Assembly: GCA_028583605.1 (NCBI GenBank)
Contig: CM053333.1
Span: forward strand, 28,623,302-28,687,301
Source of the DNA: Dastarcus helophoroides
Taxonomy: Eukaryota > Arthropoda > Insecta > Coleoptera > Bothrideridae
DNA: 64,000 nt
Reading direction: 5' to 3'
Part shown: positions 12,111-24,758 of the stretch, one piece after another
Layout of the letters: every line of letters starts with the position of its first letter
Position numbering within the stretch: the stretch's first letter is position 1
Program-made: the position numbers and the translations under genes
The notes under the pieces: generated by a model
What the model saw: only the letters and a program-made list of their open reading frames with translations
Told to the model about the DNA's origin: nothing
Databases searched by the model: none

Positions 12111-14150
12111 TAAAATATGCTTATGACCCAAATATCTGTCAAATCTGACTTTTGTGAGTTTGTGTCACAATTATTTAATTGAAATGTTTCCTTCTTTTTT
12201 CTGATACGCAGCTGGCAAAATACTCAACAAGAAGAAAAAAGTTAAAAGGATTCTTTTTTTACATATGGGGTTTTTCCGAAATTTTTATGAATATTTTTGT
12301 CGGTTTTGGTGTAGCATAACAACAAATTTCGACTTAAGGATCGTGTGATTTTAAATCCAGACCGCAAGTTCAATGCAAATATACGGATATATTTACGACT
12401 GCACATAGATGGTGATTAATGTCATGAATTTAAAACCAAATTTAGCTATATTTACAGCAGAGAAAAGCTCTTGCTTTTACGACAATACAACGAGAGGCAA
12501 TGCCATTAGCAGAAATCAATAGAAGATTTTTTGCTTTATAAGTTTAATATATTCGATTTGTTACTCCTTATCTTTCTGCAAGAGATGGATATATATTTAG
12601 ATATAGACTTATAGACCTACCCATTGTGATAATTTTATTAAAAACTACATTATTATTATTTGCGTACATTCATGTTATCTGATGTATATTTTCCAAGTCA
12701 GTACTGTTTGTAAAGATTCTGTGAGCTTGATAATGACATTAAGGGAAAACATTTGGCCCAAACACAAGCCTCGATGATATAATTTAGAAAGTAAGAAGCT
12801 TCTGCGTGCGTGATTTGATATGCGAAAGCAAAGCACAGTACGAAATTAATTGACTCTAAGCACAAAAACTTTTATAATCCTAATAAAAAATTCATGGTTA
12901 TATATCCAGGTCTCTCAGAGGTGTACGTCATGTTAACCTATAAATGTTTAAGTCCCGAATTATTTGTGTGAGTTGACGACTTTATGTGAAGATTACAGAA
13001 AATTAGACAGGCTATGTGGACATTTTAGTTTTAACTAAAATTTTATGGACCAACAAATATTCACTGGATCTTCTTTATGACTGCATTAGTTTAGTCTGGC
13101 AAATATGAGATGGTGTTTGGACATAAATTTTGATGGTCACAATACTCCATATTGTGCAAGCAACTATTGCCTTCAAATGTTCCAGTTTTATTCATGAAAT
13201 CATGCATTATAAAAGAGGAATATATTTATGTTTTTTACATGACACCTTATGAATTCATAGCTATTTTAAAAGCTTTTACAGCAATGAAAGAATTTAGCCT
13301 CGGTATTTTCTTGAGATATTTTATTTCTTAAAAATATGTGAAAATAATGTATCTTCAAATAGCATACTGAACTTTAATAATGATCAGTTCTGCATTTTCT
13401 TAGAGAAGCTGCTTTTTTGCTCCCTTCGGTTGGATTTGGAAACCTCATAAGGCAATTTCTCCAAATCACGAGAATGCGTTGGAACTTTTTATGTCCTAGT
13501 TTAAGGTCTTGTTCCTCTTTTACATACTACACTTACAAGCACCATATAAAATGGAAGGGAATTCGGAGAAAATCAATCGGCGCAAAGTGACTTTAAATTG
13601 ATAATATTGGAAAAGACTTTTGTTTTACAGAAGATTAACGGAATTCATTTTCATGCTAGTGAAGGCAAAACAAACTGTTTGCATAAAAATCAACGTATAT
13701 TCAGACATTTTGCAAAGAAAACATTTGTATGCAGATTCAGCCAATTTAAAAACATTAGCATATCGAATAAGTTCTCGACTCATGTAGATTTTAACTTTCA
13801 TATGACAATTCTGGGTTCGAAATGAATAAACTTACTTATTACACAAACAGTTTCATAAGTTTTCCATATTATTACGATTCAGAACTTGATTCCGTCGCCT
13901 CCCTCTAGACTTAATTAAGTGGTCGCTTTTGCATAATATTAAAATTAGAACAATCCTTTTGTTATTCCAACTTATGTAATATATGGAAGATGAGAAGTTC
14001 TTAATATATCGTTTTGTTTTAATGCCTTACTGGAAGGTACATATTTATAGTAAATAATCAGCATTATACATTTTTAAACACTTAATATTCACCTGTTATA
14101 ATGACTGGGTTATAATTAGATCTTGCCTACTAGAATTGATCTGTATTCAT
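12111..14150. other. Unassigned AT-rich DNA
   Basis: No recognisable element, gene or tandem repeat. A 75-residue open frame at 13598-13825 has no motif I recognise. Confidence 0.5.
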
Positions 14151-14179
14151 GAAATATAACCGTTTTTACATTATAGAAA

Positions 14180-16030
14180 AATTACAAGATGTATCTCTCC
14201 CGGAATTGAACCGTATCGAAGCACTGCTAAATGTATTCGACGTTTTGCCCACCATCTTCCGGAACAAAAGAAACAATAAATGAAAGTTACAAAAGAAAAT
14301 ATACAAGAAATGAAATAACCAAATTCAAAACAGCAGAACACGATAACTTAGTATGTCATATGTAAAGGTGTAAAGAAGAACTCTTCTGAAGAAATATTTC
14401 GCCTCTGGTATGGTGGATACACTGAATTACCATGCTCTTCTGTCTTATCTATCTTTGTGACATTGTTGATTGTCTATTTCAGAAGAGTTTTGCTCCTGGT
14501 TTGGTAGACATATACAGGTTGAACTAACTTTGATTTCCACTACAGGGATCTCATAAACTGTTAGAGGTACAAGAAAGCTTAAATGGGCAAAGTAGTGTAA
14601 AATTAAAGTCCTATTAATATTCCGTTGAAAAAAAATTCCAACTCATCTTGATTTTATTTAGAAAAAAATAAAAATTTTCATTTTTATAAATCAGCTGTAA
14701 ATGTCCGATTAAAAAATTGTGAAACTGTTATTATTTGTTCTTCAAGGCCTTTTCATTGTTCTCCAAGAAAATTATATCAACTTCGTTATTTCTTACGGAC
14801 GCTATATTGAATTTATTATTTTCGAATTCAGCATATTTTTCTGATTAATTTAATATATAACATAGCATACTTCAAATCTGGCAAAGTGGGTTAACTAAAG
14901 TAATTTATTATTTTTAAGCAAAAAAATTATAGTAGCAATGCAAGTGTCATAACTTTTAATAATAAAAATACAGTACCTAATTACGAAACAATAATTATTG
15001 AAAAACTAAAAATATTGTAACAAACTGTGCAACATTAAACAGTTTTTAGGATAATCCTAACGTGCATGCACCCTTTTAAATGGCGTTATTCTATGAAAAT
15101 GTTCTAAAAATTTTGTCAGCAATTTTTACAACAATTCTTTTCATTTTGAATATTTACTCGCGTAACGTGAAATATCCAACAAACTAACATTAGAAATAAC
15201 TCTTACATTTATGCATATTATCCCTCTTAGAATATTTAACTTCTAAAGAAGTCTAGAACGAACACTTGGGTATGAGTCATGGGAAAGTCGCTCCTAATAA
15301 AATTCTTAGAATGTTCTGAGAATTAAGCTATTTAAAGAGAATAATGCACATTACTAGTATTAATAGATAATTCAATATTATATAGTTACAATATTTTTCG
15401 TTTTTTAATAATAATTATTGCTTTTTTAGGGACTGTATTTTTTATTATTAAGAGCTATAACAATTGCATTTCCTACTCTGATTTATTGTTTGTAAAATAA
15501 TAAATAATTTTATTTAACCCACTTTGCTACAATCGAAGTATGCCGTGACATACATCAAATTAACCAGAAAAATATGCTAAATTTGAAAATGCTAAAATTC
15601 AATATGACGACTATATTAAATAATAAAGTCGACATAATTTTCTTGGAAACAATTAATTTCAGAAAAAAATAACCTACACCAGTAAAAAGGCCTTAAAAAA
15701 GCTAACTACGGTTTTTGATTTTTTCGATCGGAATTCAAATAAACAAGTTACAGTTGAGTATTAAAAAAGGCGGTTTTCAGTTTTTTCTAAATAAAATCAA
15801 GACGAATTGGAATTCAATTGTTTTCTGAGCGGAATATATTTATGTATAAAATTCTGCACTGCTTTGCCCTTTTAAGCTTCCTTGTATCTCTAATAGTTCC
15901 GAATTCCCTGTAGTGGAAATGAAATTTGGTTCAACCTGTAGAGTACCGTGCTCTTCTGTCTAAACTGTCTTGTCCCTTGAACCAGTTTTCTTTCTAGAAG
16001 TGTTTCGCCTCTGGTATGATAAATACATAT
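14180..16030. mobile_element. PLE-type repeat, family 2, split by a TIR element
   Basis: The left part (14180-14514) and the right part (15939-16030) together form one family 2 copy. 14180-14280 matches 5570-5660 in degraded form. 14335-14510 holds the 'CGCCTCTGGTATGGTGG' block in minus orientation after a shorter plus-orientation piece, i.e. an inverted pair. The block 'GTACCGTGCTCTTCTGTC' that should follow is found only after 15940, on the far side of the 1424-bp inserted element. Confidence 0.6.
14515..15938. mobile_element. 1.42-kb non-autonomous TIR element (TA target)
   Basis: Starts CAGGTTGAAC and ends GTTCAACCTG, with TA on both sides (14513-14514 and 15939-15940). The inverted arms are long, more than 400 bp each: matching blocks include the 'AACCCACTTTGC' segment, 'CAGCATATTTTTCTG', and the outer 'TTTCCACTACAGGG'. 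The central part is AT-rich and non-coding. A TA target and CAGG termini fit the Tc1/mariner superfamily. No transposase is encoded, so it would need one in trans. Confidence 0.75.
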
Positions 16031-18007
16031 CGGCTGTTAGCTTCATTGGCGTAACTAGGAATTGGTCTTAGGGAGTAGGGCAAAGAGTCTTTTTCGATAT
16101 TTCTAAGATGGCAGTGAGCTCTAATGAATTACAACTATCAATCAATAAGGTATATTTCGATTTTTCTATGATGGGCAATGAGCTTTCGCTACGCAAATGA
16201 TTATGTTGTAGGTTATAAAGGAAGTCGCAACGGGGAAATTTCTAACATAGCTTAAAAAAACTTTTAATTTTTGAGGATAGGTGCAATGTACTTACAGCAA
16301 TACTCAAGTGTATTTTTGCCAACTATTTGAGGGTTGTGACATTTATGAAAAATAAAAGATGATTCATTGATAAACAGTACATGGTTTAAAAATTTTCCAT
16401 CGGAATCATCGGTTTTCCTAATGTTCATAAAAATCAAAACTAGTTTTTCAGAAAATATCTCTCTAATATCAATCACTTCATAACACACTCCTTCTCTATT
16501 TCACGTTTTTTTTCTCATTTAACTTTCTTCTGCAATTCGTTATCCTTATCCATTGATTAAATGCAAAAAAGCAAGTCATTCAATGACTTCTTTGGGGCCC
16601 CCTTGTGACTCAACTGCAGTTGTCGCATTATTTGTGGATTTTAAAGTCACTTCGAGTCAGTCGTAGCCTAAAAGGGGATTTAAATTATGAATTGAAAATA
16701 TTTTTTTCAGCGTAATTTTTTTTAATCACATAATCGTATAATACTCATTTTTTTTTAGTCTTCTCGTAAAATTAGTAACATTATGAATGACACACCCTGT
16801 ATAGATTCAAGGTAACTAAATTAAACATAAATGTAGGGTTACACCACCTATATAAGATATTTTAAAATTTCAAAGATGTACAATTAATATCGATTTTATT
16901 TTACTTTATTTTCTTGTCTAGAAGCTCTATACAAATAGCTCCCGCTTTCTGATAAGAATCGATTTGACATTCATTTATTGCGTCCATTTAAACTGAGACT
17001 AAAAAGACTCTTACCCGCTAATCTTATTTATCAGCCACACTCATCCTAACACATTGGTTTCAGACAGATCTCCAATATTTTATTCTTTCTACGTAAACTT
17101 TCTTCTAGCATTGAGACTGCAAACTGCGTCATAAATCTAGTTGACACACACATTTTGCAAGTGAACTTTGTTGATGAATACATAACATTTTTAATAATTT
17201 AGTTTCACTATTATTAGCAAGATAGGTTTTTATTTCTCCGTGTTCTGGTTTTCAAAAATATCCAAAATGTTGAATAAAATTGTAAAAAAAAATGCTGAGA
17301 ATTTTATTTATAGATACTTTTCTTTCCTTACTTCCACTTCTACTTAGTTTTTTCTTGACATTCCCTCTTTAGTGTTATCAAAAAATATCCAAGTTGTTAA
17401 AAAAAACGAAATTGTTTGTACATTTTTGAAAAACTATTTAGAATTTGATCTTACAATTAATGTTGTGTTTAAAAAACATAAGTCGTATGTCAAGTTTATT
17501 TTCTTTTGGAAATTTGTGGAAATTATTTCCAAACAAGATAGGAACAATGCAAACGAAAATGAAAATATTAAATAATTAATAATCGTAAATAATTTAATAC
17601 AATTGTCTGAATTATGCTTGAAAACAACATACACCGTTTAAAGGTGCGCTTTATTCTTTAAAGTAACTTTTTTAGATTTAAAAAAAAATCAACATTTTAA
17701 TATTTGTTTTTTCCCAACATTCATTATTAAAAACACGTTGCTTTTCTGCTATCACCACTTTTTCGATGCCTGCGATGAGTATTTCGCCCACTTTGACTCT
17801 AAGCTTATTTATATATTCAGATTATTCAAAGAATTAAATACGTAGCATTGCCAATTTTAAAGATAAGTAACTAAATCATTAAAGATACGGAATTGGTCAA
17901 ATTAGCAAACTAGTACACTTTTTGACGTTTATTAGGATGGTACGCGTTTTTTAAGTTTGTTTACAAAATTAGAAGTTTTTTAATGAAACACCCTTTGTAT
18001 TTCATAT
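16031..18007. other. Unassigned AT-rich DNA
   Basis: Contains only short open frames on opposite strands. Two short pieces, 'ACACCCTGTATAG' near 16795 and 'AAACACCCTTTGTATTT' near 17985, look like mariner-type termini, but no matching partner was found. A loosely repeated 30-bp block occurs at about 16090 and 16150. Confidence 0.45.
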
Positions 18008-18341
18008 TGTTGCGCGGTATCAGTTCGAAGATTAATACTCCGCGAATTGTAACCACTTTATTTCCAAACTGATTCCGGAAAACTACAAATATAATTCACT
18101 TAACTGACCAACTTACTAATTAACCCACTAACACTGTTTAATTAAACTACTAACTAAGGGAAAGACGATTGCGTATATTTATAGGTGCCGTTTTCTAGAA
18201 GGGACGTACACATAAGACTTATAGTTTGCAGAAATTTCTGGGGCGTTTATCTGCCTTCTGATTCATTATCGCTGCCGCTTCCTCTTATCAAATTTTTCTA
18301 GAAGAATTCCTTACTAAATTTTATGACTACATTTTATTACA
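18008..18341 (-). mobile_element. Solo LTR of the same Ty3/gypsy family
   Basis: Reads TGTTGCGCG...TTATTACA on the plus strand (TG...CA on the minus strand). It matches the 3969-4314 copy along its whole length with scattered changes and small deletions, and the 61874-62168 copy more distantly. No internal region adjoins it. Confidence 0.75.
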
Positions 18342-20684
18342 ACATACATCTGGTCGTTGAAACTAGTATTCTTAAAATCAATTATTGCCTTAAATGATAT
18401 GTTTCATTTTTCGCAAATTGGTTGTTTTTGATTGAAAATTTTCTTCAATAGAAAGTTACAAAATATAGTGTTTTCATATTCCAATGCATTTATACTTCAG
18501 CTTTCTTTGCCACTTTGCGGAAATTGGGTTCATTGACAACTGTTAGGATGAATCAGGTCCTTCAATGGTTAAATCGACCATATTGTATTTTGTTACATGG
18601 AATATCAGTAATGGGCTTCCATGAGATTCTTGGACCGTTTGCATGTTATCTTCTCTGATATAAATTTTTGTCACTAATAATATCACTATCAGTAGAACGA
18701 GTATTAAGCATTTGTTGAAAAAGCTTCACATTGAAAATTAATACACTTTATAATATTTTACAATAGTCTTTATATCACTTATCTTTTGTCTTTTGCTTGG
18801 ACAATTAAATGATTATAAAACATCTATAATAATCGCTTCTTTTTATAGCACTTTTCAGAGATATGTAAGATAACAGGTAGACCTACTAAGGCCAAACGGT
18901 ACGCAAGTAAAGCAGTGTGACCAACATTAGGCTTCTACCGTCTGTTGTTTATTATCTTAAAATACATCAAGTGTTAATTTATCATAAGGATGAGTCGATC
19001 TTAAAGGATAAACCCTTTCTTCAAAACGATTGGCAGATGTAGCCAGGAGTGGGAATGGAACCCGGTTCTTTCACTTGGATTACCGGCCACCAATTTATTA
19101 TTTATGATCTATATATTAACATTCATTGGAACTAAATATTTACTTATAAGTGAAATATTACAAGGTGTTTGAATTTTCTGTTCGACTTTGTTATACTGTC
19201 CGTCATAAATCTGAAACAACAAACCTCGTGCAAAACATTTATTTTAATTTCTCCAAAAGAAATGCAAACTAAAATCTCACAATAAATATTGCTTATTCAG
19301 ACAAATTCATAGCATATAACCGGAATTACTTAGATAGTAATTTCTTTATTTATTTATGTACCTCACAAACAGCTTTGGGCTTTTTCTGTTGGGATCGTTC
19401 TATTTTAATATCGTATTTGATCGAGTGCAACACATAAGCCTTATACACAAGTAACTTTTCGGACTGTGATATTTATAAACATATATTCATATTTCGTCCG
19501 ATTTTCCAAACAGGCTTTTGGAATAAGTAATTAGATTTATGTGATATGGACAGAGCGAATTTTATATTTCAGTTGCTAATAATAACTTCATTGAAACAAA
19601 GACACATACATAATTCAAAACTTCTACTCTCTTGGGATACGATTCAATTTCAACTTAATAAATTAATGACACTCCGTATTCTAAACCGGTGAATTTTATA
19701 CATATTTCTTAAAAGCATATATAACTTTGCATTCTAGAATTACGTGTTAAGCATATAGATTAAAAATGTAACAAATTTAAATTGCAGAACGCGAATTGGG
19801 AAGTTCGAAACTTTCAATTTTCTTTTTACCTGTCACATTTTAAATATGTACGATATTTATGAAATGTACTTTCAAGTTTCCTTTGGTGAAACGACCGTTA
19901 CAGTATAGTCCTTTGAATTTTCATTCATAAAACATTTACAAGGAATCGAATTTTCATATCTAAGGTAAGGTCCATAAGTTATTTAGTCTTTCCTTTTTGG
20001 GGAAAATAAATAATGCTGCATTGAAAAGCGGTGAACATTCTTTTTAAATCTAGTTTGGAAAAGAGACGTGCGAAAATATTTTGCAAAGGAGGAAATGTAA
20101 AATGTGAACAAAGAAAATATAATTCAATGCCTTCGACATAAACCAAAAGACTTTTATTTACCGAGAACAATTAATGAAGTAGAATACAAACAAAACAAAA
20201 CTGGAACCAGTGCCTCTCCGTCTTTTTTCATACGTTTAATTAGTCTTTCCTTCTAAAACAATAAATGTATACTTTTAATTTCCTTTGAAGCCAGAAATAC
20301 TTAGTGAGTTAGTTTCATACTGAAGTTAAATTCATTTCACGAGGAGGCAGTTTTAATTTATTAAGGTTTTGATTGCGTAGAGACCTTGCCCAAGAATTTG
20401 TTGCTTTTAGAGACATAGAAAAGAACTTGCTCTAGTTTTTAACAGTCCTTTTGATCTGTTCGCTTCATTTTTCATTGTAGAGAAGTTATTCGATTTTGGT
20501 TTATTGAATCTTTACATTAGAGTTTTATTCATTGACTGTTCAAAATATTTCTCGTCTGAAAATTTTAATAAAACAAAGGCTTAAACATATCTGTGCTAAT
20601 AGTACATTGCTAAATAGAAGGAATATATTATATGAATTTGAAATACATTCCTCGATCCATTATATTTTTTCCTATTAAATGGGG
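18342..20684. other. Unassigned AT-rich DNA
   Basis: No coding or repeat structure recognised apart from a possible tRNA-like block at 19030-19100. Confidence 0.45.
19030..19100 (-). other. Possible tRNA-like (SINE head) fragment
   Basis: On the minus strand it contains GGGTTCCATTCCC, one base from the tRNA B-box/T-loop consensus (GGTTCGANTCC), preceded by TGGCCGGTAATCC, which loosely resembles an A-box. Pairing of the would-be arms is poor, and no CCA or intact cloverleaf is visible. It may be a tRNA-derived SINE relic or chance. Confidence 0.2.
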
Positions 20685-20702
20685 TTAATAATAATAATAA
20701 TA
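20685..20702. repeat. (TAA)n tract 1
   Basis: First of five TAA tracts that separate the Dong-like copies; it marks the 5' junction of the most truncated copy. Confidence 0.85.
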
Positions 20703-20947
20703 GCAAAATGAGGTTCATATAATACCAATAATAATATCAACCACAGGAGTAATACCTAAGCAGCTCTTAGCCAGTCTAAGACAACTAGAGCTTCCTGGCA
20801 GCATATACATCCAACTTCAGAAGGCAGTAATACTCAATACTTGTGCAATAGTCCGGGCGTTTCTAAATCTAAACTCGCAGTAGATGAGCAGTATCTTGTC
20901 AACTGACCGATACCTGCAATACAACGTCGCTAAGACAGACAGAACTG
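20703..20947 (+). mobile_element. Dong-like retrotransposon copy 0 (3' end only)
   Basis: One frame from the TAA tract reads as the end of the Dong-like protein: 'VHIIPIIISTTGVIPKQ', then 'LQKAVILNTC' and a stop near 20880. It aligns with the end of copy 1 ('IIPVVVSSTGLIPKN', 'IQKAVILNTC'). This is the C-terminal end of the restriction-like endonuclease region plus 3' UTR. The copy is 5' truncated directly at a TAA tract, as expected for incomplete target-primed reverse transcription. Confidence 0.8.
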
Positions 20948-20971
20948 ATAATAATAATAATAATAATAAAA
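20948..20971. repeat. (TAA)n tract 2
   Basis: TAA repeat between copy 0 and copy 1. A long open frame starting at 20884 reads through this tract (giving a run of Asn) and so joins copy 0 3' UTR, microsatellite and copy 1. The real start of copy 1 must lie downstream. Confidence 0.85.
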
Positions 20972-20994
20972 CAAACCTGGCAGAAGGTGATAAA

Positions 20995-21987
20995 ATGCAA
21001 ATTAAATTTAAACATATGTATAATTTACGGAATAATCGGGTGAATCGACATTGTACCACCATAACCTCTTGTCGCGACCCGGATTTAGGTAGAGAGTCCG
21101 GTTCGGAAAGTGAGCTACAGTTTCCCTCGACTAACGGTAGGGACAGCGTGATGTCGAGTACGGCCACTGTCACTAACAACTTGGAGGAACCTACCAACGA
21201 GACTCCTCAACCAGCAGTTGATGTTTCAAAGGCGACACCAGTCACAATGCCTACGACCACAAAGGCTGGTTTACCAAGGAAACGCATGAAATGGACTGAT
21301 GAATTAAATTCTTTTATCATGCGTTCCTATTATATAATTACTAACATGGAAACTGATTTAACAACTTATAGATATGCCCTTCATCAAGCATTCACAGAGA
21401 AATATCCTGACTTAAGTCATCTTACAGAGCAACAAATTGCTGATCAACGAAGAGCAATCTTAAAAAATAATCTTCTTCCACAACCCGTATTAAACCAACT
21501 CCGAGGAGAGGCACTACTCGAAATTAAAAGTCATGAAAACATATTACCAGCTACTGACTTTGGAACAACTAATGATGGAGATTTAACAGACAATGACAAC
21601 ATTCAACAGAATAATGATCACAATCTTGAGTATCAGCACAGAAGCCATGAAACTCCTACCAACATGGCTTTAAGTGAGTTGCGTAGAGCACTTGCAGAAT
21701 TTGAGGATATGAACCCAATATATAGACTTAAACTTCCCAAATTAAGAACCAATGCGAATACTAATAGCATCATTATGGCGTTCAATAAAATACTAAAAGA
21801 TGTAGCAGTGGATTTCAATACACTGGAACGCCTCCATTCTCTGATATATTGTGGAGCCGTCGCTGTACTCCGTATTCATAAACCAAAAATAGGCGTAACA
21901 TCTTTGCTGAGAATTAAAAAAAACCGTTTTGGCAACAAAGACTTGAAAAAACTATTAACAATATTAGAAAAGAATTGGGGCAGCTAA
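20995..21987 (+). pseudogene. Dong-like ORF, N-terminal DNA-binding part
   Basis: I choose the Met at 20995 (MQIKFKHMYNLRNN) because the upstream in-frame Met at 20884 lies in the previous copy and reads through the TAA tract. The roughly 330 residues include an acidic/Ser-Thr-rich linker, then 'PRKRMKWTDELNSFI', a Myb/SANT-like segment also present in broken form in copies 2 and 3, and a conserved block ending 'VTSLLRIKKNRFGNKDL'. In related elements this region joins directly to the RT. Here a frameshift near 21980 ends the frame after 'LEKNWGS'. Confidence 0.75.
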
Positions 21988-22120
21988 CAGCATACAGAAA
22001 AACTAAATCGCCATCAAAGCGGTTAAAATCACGAGTGAAAAAACTGTTCCAAAAAATCAAGACTCAAGAAAATCATCCAAACCATCAACATCAACCGGAC
22101 GACTACATAGCTGTACTTAA

Positions 22121-23980
22121 ACAAAACCAAAGGCCAAAACCAAGAGGCTTACTCGATACATAAAGTGTACAAAAAGAAAACAGGAAAACTACCTATTTCA
22201 GAACAATCAAAAACTATTTTATAGGCAGCTTTATGGTACCACAATAACAGATGCTCAACCAAAACCCAACAAACAACAACTTACCGAGTACTGGACATCT
22301 ATATGGTTAGTTCCTAAAGAACACAAAAGAAATGCTCACTGGATAAGAACAGAACAGAGAGAAATTCATACCCCACAAATGAACTTCGAGGCAATTAGTG
22401 AAGATGAAGTGAATACCGCGATGAAATCTACAAGCAACTGGAAAGCGCCTGGAGTTGACAAGATACAGAACTTCTGGTATAAAAAATTTAACAGTTTGCA
22501 TGTCAACCTAGCAGAACAATTTACATATGTTATTAACCATCCTAAAGAAACCCCAACTTTTCTCACATTAGGATCTACGTTTATGTTACCAAAAGGCCAA
22601 CAAACACATGATCCAGCCCAATGCAGGCCCATCATATGTTTGCCAACTTTATACAAAGTATTAACAGCCTGTATTACTAACCGCATCTATAAACATGTGA
22701 CTGAACATAACCTGCTGACAGAAGAACAAAAAGGATGCAGGAAAAATCACCATGGATGTAAAGAACAGTTGGTCATTGATTCGGTTATACTTAAACAAGT
22801 GCAAAGGGAAAAACGTAATTTGCATACCGCCTTTATAGATTATAAGAAAGCCTTTGACAGCGTCCCTCATTCCTGGCTTGTACATGTATTACAAATATAC
22901 AATATTCACCCTAGAGTAATAGCATTTCTGGAGAATGTCATGACACATTGGCGAACAAACTTAAATATATATACTGACAACGAGATAATCAGTACGGATG
23001 AGATCTGCATACGAAGAGGCATATTCCAAGGAGATTACTTAAGTCCGTTGTGGTTTTGCCTGGCACTCAACCCGCTGTCCACAATGCTAAACAGTACTAA
23101 ATATGGATACAAGTTAAAAGGAGGCAGGCAAGTTAGCCATACAATATCACACCTCCTCTACATGGATGACATTAAACTCTACGCAGGAAATGAGAAAGAA
23201 ATACGCAGCCTTATTAATATCACTCATGAATTCTCCACAGACATTCATATGGATTTTAGCCTGGACAAGTGCAAAATATTAAATATTGAAAAAGGTCATT
23301 TAATAAACGGCGATGCTGTACTCTCCAATAGGGAAATTATAAAGGCGATGGAACATGGTGAAACGTACAAATATCTGGGATTTCAGCAAGCACGCTTATT
23401 AGAACAGAAACAGGCAAAGGAAAGGATCAGAAAGCAATTTTTCCAGCGAGTTCAGCTGCTACTTAAAACTCAACTAAACTCAGTAAACCTGATCATAGGA
23501 ATTAACACATACGCCATCCCAGTTCTTACATATTCTTTTGGAATTATCAAGTGGACGAAAACTGATTTGGAAAACATCGAAAGGCAAACGCGCAGTTTAA
23601 TGACTAAATTTAAAGACCATCACCCAAAGTCATCCACGATCAGAATTACTCTCCCTAGAAAGCAAGGAGGTCGAGCCCTTATCGATATGCTTAACCTTCA
23701 CAACAGCCAGATCAATAAATTAAGAGAATTCTTCTGCAGTAAATCCTTAACAAGTAACATTCATGCCACAATTAAATTAGCTGACAAAAACTTCTCCACT
23801 TTGAATCTTGCTGACGAAAGAGGTGATTTGACAGTAATCTCCGATAGTGAAAAACTGCAACAATGGGCAAGTAAAGAACTCCATGGGCGACACTATTACG
23901 ACATAAACCAGCCACACATAGATAAGGAAGCGTCAAACAGATGGCTCAGTGATGGCAAACTACTACCTGAAACTGAGTGA
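22121..23980 (+). pseudogene. Dong-like reverse transcriptase, long open segment
   Basis: Open from 22121 with the first Met at 22379; 620 codons in frame. Visible motifs: NQKLFYRQL (pre-RT), KAPGVDKIQNFWYKKF, RPIICLPTLYKVLT, the palm 'FIDYKKAFDSVPHSW' (first catalytic Asp), 'GIFQGDYLSPLWF', 'LLYMDDIKLYA' (catalytic YMDD at about 23158-23169), 'YKYLGFQQ' and the thumb 'YSFGIIKWTK'. All RT catalytic residues are intact. It is cut off at both ends by a frameshift and a TGA at 23978, so the full polyprotein cannot be made without recoding. Confidence 0.85.
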
Positions 23981-24675
23981 CTCATGATTGCCATACAGGA
24001 CCAGGTCATAAGCACCAATAATTACAAGAAATTTATTATTAAAGAAAAAGATACCAACTCAGACTTATCCAGAAAATGCCAGCAAAAATCTGAAACAGTC
24101 CAGCACATTACATCTGGCTGCTCTCATCTGGCTAATACTGATTATTTACTTAGACATAATCAAGTGTGTAATATCATCCACCAATAATTGGCCATTAAAT
24201 ACGGATTCCTCAACACGTACACGCCATACTATAAATACGAGCCACAAGCGGTACTTGAAAACGAATCTTTTAAACTTTATTACGACCGAATAATTATCAC
24301 CGACAGAAGAGTAATGAACAATCGACCGGACATCGTAGTAATGAATAAAAAAAAGAAAAATATACAACTGGTCGATGTAACTATTCCAAACAACAACAAT
24401 TTAATGGAAAAATACCGGGAAAAAAGGACAAGTACGCAGAATTAGCACTAGAAATGGGACAAATCTGGCACTCTAACAGAGTAGAAATAATACCAGTAGT
24501 GGTGTCGTCAACTGGACTTATTCCTAAAAACCTTCATAAGGGCATAGATACACTAGGACTACATAAGAACACATACATTGATATACAAAAGGCTGTTATA
24601 TTGAATACCTGTCGCATTCTAAGAAAGTTTTTAAGCACAAACCCTGTAGTATTTAAGTATACTTGGGATGGTTAA
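23981..24675 (+). pseudogene. Dong-like zinc-knuckle and restriction-like endonuclease
   Basis: It continues in the RT frame after the TGA. 'RKCQQKSETVQHITSGC' gives Cys, His and Cys of a CCHC-type knuckle, but the expected first Cys is Ser. After a TAA at 24185 the same frame carries 'RPDIVVM' (24323-24331) and 'VDVTIPN' (24371-), the PD...D core of the restriction-like endonuclease that nicks the target. A frameshift near 24425 moves the rest ('IIPVVVSSTGLIPKN', 'IQKAVILNTC') into another frame, ending at 24675. Confidence 0.8.
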
Positions 24676-24707
24676 ATGAATACCAGCAAAAGGCTGAGAA
24701 ACAAAAT

Positions 24708-24727
24708 ATAATAATAATAATAATAAT

Positions 24728-24758
<31 letters not shown>
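24708..24758. repeat. (TAA)n tract 3
   Basis: About 50 bp of TAA with one phase break, between the 3' end of copy 1 and the truncated 5' end of copy 2. The longest of the five tracts. Confidence 0.9.

Larger units (their letters stand above)
20972..24707 (+). mobile_element. R4/Dong-like non-LTR retrotransposon, copy 1 (most complete)
   Basis: About 3.7 kb, bounded by TAA tracts on both sides. Domains in order: an N-terminal DNA-binding region with a Myb-like tryptophan segment, an RT domain (NQKLFYRQL, KAPGVDKI, FIDYKKAFDSVPHSW, YMDD), a zinc-knuckle-like segment, and a restriction-like endonuclease (RPD...VD). This order and the absence of an apurinic endonuclease define the R2/R4 superclade. 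The sequence resembles Dong and R4. Dong of Bombyx is known to insert in TAA repeats. Broken by frameshifts near 21980 and 24425 and by in-frame stops near 23978 and 24185. Confidence 0.88.

Noticed and set aside
16780..18000. Mariner-like termini pair (ACACCCTGTATAG and ACACCCTTTGTATTT)
   Set aside because: Both point the same way and the sequences between them do not form inverted arms, so they do not bound one element.
20884..20994. Upstream Met start for the Dong-like N-terminal frame
   Set aside because: This stretch lies in the 3' end of copy 0 and the TAA tract (it encodes an Asn run), so it is not part of the copy 1 protein.
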